A DNA stretch of 64,000 bases from Pedobacter sp. ASV12. GTDB lineage: Bacteria; Bacteroidota; Bacteroidia; Sphingobacteriales; Sphingobacteriaceae. The stretch lies in NCBI RefSeq assembly GCF_016429155.1, contig NZ_JAELUC010000007.1, forward strand, positions 20,446 to 84,445, read 5' to 3'. A program made the translations under genes and the position numbers. The notes below the pieces were generated by a model. The model was not told the DNA's origin. It saw only the letters and a program-made list of their open reading frames with translations, and did not search any database. Shown in pieces: positions 62,911 through 64,000 of the stretch (its first letter is position 1; every line of letters begins with the position of its first letter).

Positions 62911-63909
62911 TTATTCCTGGTTTAAAATGCTGTCTATTTGTTGATAAAGTTCCTCCCTGTCGCTTGGCCGTTTTGCCTTTGCTGCTACCAGCTTGCCCGC
63001 CTTGTCGAAGATGAAGTATTGCGGATAGTATTCGCTCTTGTCTTGGGCTCCAGCTAACAGTTCTTTCCAAAATGGAGCGATGTTTTGTCGGCTTTTGCGC
63101 AGGTGCAGGCCTTCCATTCCATTTACTTTAATAAACTGTTTCCAGAAGTCATCTTGGCTATCTTCATCCATGTCTAAATAAACAAAGGCTACATTTTTAC
63201 CTTTAAATCTAGCTTTAAGTTCAGGTACATATTGCAGCTCTTCTTTACATGGACCGCACCAAGTGCCCCAAACGTCTAGATAAACTACCTTGCCTCTAAG
63301 TGTTTTGATCACATCAGCTATACGGCTAATGTTTTCGTAGCCATTAATAATTACAATATTTTTATTGCTTTGGTTCTCTTCCAGTCTTTGTTTTAAGCTG
63401 GTGGTTTTTGTCTTTACATCCTTTAAGTAAATGCTGCTGGGAAACTGCTTTTCAAATGCTTCGGCTAAATACTGTAAGTGGGTTAGATTTTTTTCGGTGT
63501 AAAGGGAGGCAATTTTTTGATAAAAGTAAGATTCAATATTTTTGGCAGGAATGTTTTTTATGGCCCCTATCCATTCCACGTACCATTTTCCTTTTTGTTT
63601 AGCCAGTGTTTTGCCGCTATCCAAACTAATGCCATAGTACGGTAGGGGTTGGTTGTCAGGAGTTTTATCCTGTTTGGCTTTTAAGAAAGCTTTCGTCGCC
63701 AAATATTTGAAGTAGCTATCTAAGTAATTGTAATAATTAGATCCGGAAGGGGCTGCCTGACCTGGCAACTTGGAGTTTTCAAATATCTTGAGAATGAGGC
63801 TATCCATTGTGTTTTTTTCCAAATTTGCTGTTCGGGCAAACATATCCAACAAGTAAATCGAGCGGTAATTGATGTCATCAATAATAATTTGTTTAGCAAT
63901 GTTATTGAT
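62911..63909 (-). CDS. TlpA-like thioredoxin-fold protein, 5' end missing
   Basis: Only about 332 C-terminal residues are genomic. The frame continues into adapter sequence, which adds an artificial MYKRQ start, so the true N-terminus (and any signal peptide) is lost. The C-terminal half is a TlpA/ResA-type thioredoxin domain with the active site WGTWCGPCKEEL, then VAFVYLDMDEDSQDDFWKQF and the cis-Pro region EYYPQYFIFDKAGK. The N-terminal ~190 residues are helical, as in Bacteroidota DUF4369/TlpA-type proteins. It is likely a periplasmic disulfide oxidoreductase. Confidence 0.88.
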   Translation of the reverse strand: MNNIAKQIIIDDINYRSIYLLDMFARTANLEKNTMDSLILKIFENSKLPGQAAPSGSNYYNYLDSYFKYLATKAFLKAKQDKTPDNQPLPYYGISLDSGKTLAKQKGKWYVEWIGAIKNIPAKNIESYFYQKIASLYTEKNLTHLQYLAEAFEKQFPSSIYLKDVKTKTTSLKQRLEENQSNKNIVIINGYENISRIADVIKTLRGKVVYLDVWGTWCGPCKEELQYVPELKARFKGKNVAFVYLDMDEDSQDDFWKQFIKVNGMEGLHLRKSRQNIAPFWKELLAGAQDKSEYYPQYFIFDKAGKLVAAKAKRPSDREELYQQIDSILNQE

Positions 63910-63942
63910 CTGTCTCTTATACACATCTGACGCTGCCGACGA
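63910..63942. other. Nextera transposase adapter (sequencing artefact)
   Basis: CTGTCTCTTATACACATCT at 63910-63928, followed by GACGCTGCCGACGA, is the reverse complement of the Illumina Nextera read-1 adapter, with all 33 bases matching. It is not genomic, and the contig should be trimmed at 63909. Confidence 0.98.
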
Positions 63943-64000
63943 ACCACGACATGTGTAGGTAGGGGTGGTGGGGGGGGGGGGAAGAAGGGGGGGGGGGGGG
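63943..64000. other. Index, P5 read-through and poly-G tail (artefact)
   Basis: ACCACGACAT (63943-63952) has the length and place of a 10-nt i5 index. 63953-63972 matches the Illumina P5-side sequence GTGTAGATCTCGGTGGTCGC at 13 of 20 bases. The rest is almost pure G, as produced by two-colour chemistry when signal is lost. Confidence 0.95.

Noticed and set aside
63720..63947. 75-codon frame starting in the adapter (translation contains MCIRDR)
   Set aside because: Its first residues are translated adapter and the rest overlaps the TlpA-like gene out of frame.
1..64000. CRISPR arrays, insertion sequences, prophage genes, rRNA genes
   Set aside because: I saw no regularly spaced repeats beyond the two-copy block at 36.3-36.5 kb, no transposase, integrase or phage structural motifs, and no rRNA sequence.

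Overview
The window is one contig end from a Bacteroidota genome, most likely a Sphingobacteriaceae member close to Pedobacter. The evidence is SusC/SusD proteins, six-bladed beta-propeller and CarboxypepD_reg-like proteins, promoter-like TTG-N19/21-TAnnTTTG sequences instead of sigma-70 boxes, a DUF2723/GT117 membrane protein, and large hybrid kinases. I have no database hit, so the genus is an inference. Both contig ends cut a gene. The last 91 bases are not genomic: they are Nextera adapter read-through, an index-like 10-mer, degraded P5 primer and poly-G.

About 1-12.1 kb (+): a saccharolytic cluster. It holds a truncated GH2 beta-galactosidase, GH27 alpha-galactosidase, an M60 mucin-type metallopeptidase, a GH95-like enzyme, a sulfatase with a PA14-like tail, a six-bladed beta-propeller protein and a TonB-dependent-receptor-like outer membrane protein with no SusD. 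This looks like a system for complex, possibly sulfated, galactose/fucose-containing glycoconjugates. It ends at a strong bidirectional terminator (12.22 kb).

12.3-18.1 kb (-): a D-xylose module made of a LacI-type regulator, xylulokinase (xylB), xylose isomerase (xylA) and a vSGLT-like sodium/sugar symporter. LacI-style CAA-CG-TTG palindromes lie before xylB, before the symporter and between the regulator and a divergent sulfatase (18.3-19.9 kb).

19.9-36.3 kb: a beta-mannan utilisation locus. A tightly packed eight-gene minus-strand operon runs SusC, SusD, TIG-domain lipoprotein, alkaline-phosphatase-superfamily protein, GH26 mannanase, SSS transporter, GH130 mannosylglucose phosphorylase, cellobiose/mannobiose 2-epimerase. 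Divergent from it is an AraC-type regulator followed by a CE2 esterase, a DUF2961/GH172 protein and an SGNH esterase. Predicted logic: mannan is deacetylated and cut outside the cytoplasm, mannobiose is imported, epimerised to mannosyl-glucose and phosphorolysed to mannose-1-phosphate and glucose. The intergenic region carries two exact copies of TATTTTATCCAT, one abutting the susC promoter and one just after the araC promoter.

36.3-39.5 kb: a decayed tandem repeat, then a TetR regulator and an SDR oxidoreductase that share a TATACC-N4-GGTATA operator, then fabF. 39.5-42.6 kb (-): a multi-PAS histidine kinase and a stand-alone receiver. 42.9-48.0 kb (+): a lipoprotein GH13 amylase, an NPP-type phosphodiesterase and an S10 peptidase. 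48.0-50.1 kb: a 57-residue membrane protein, an SPFH/prohibitin protein and accA.

50.3-56.1 kb: housekeeping genes, namely DUF2723/GT117, tRNA-Gln(TTG), prs, rplY (L25/Ctc) and pth. 56.1-62.9 kb (-): a signalling cluster with a CHASE3-GAF hybrid kinase carrying three receivers, a CheR methyltransferase with no CheB or chemotaxis genes, a REC-kinase-REC protein and a LytTR response regulator. A TlpA-like thioredoxin gene is cut by the artefact at the contig end.
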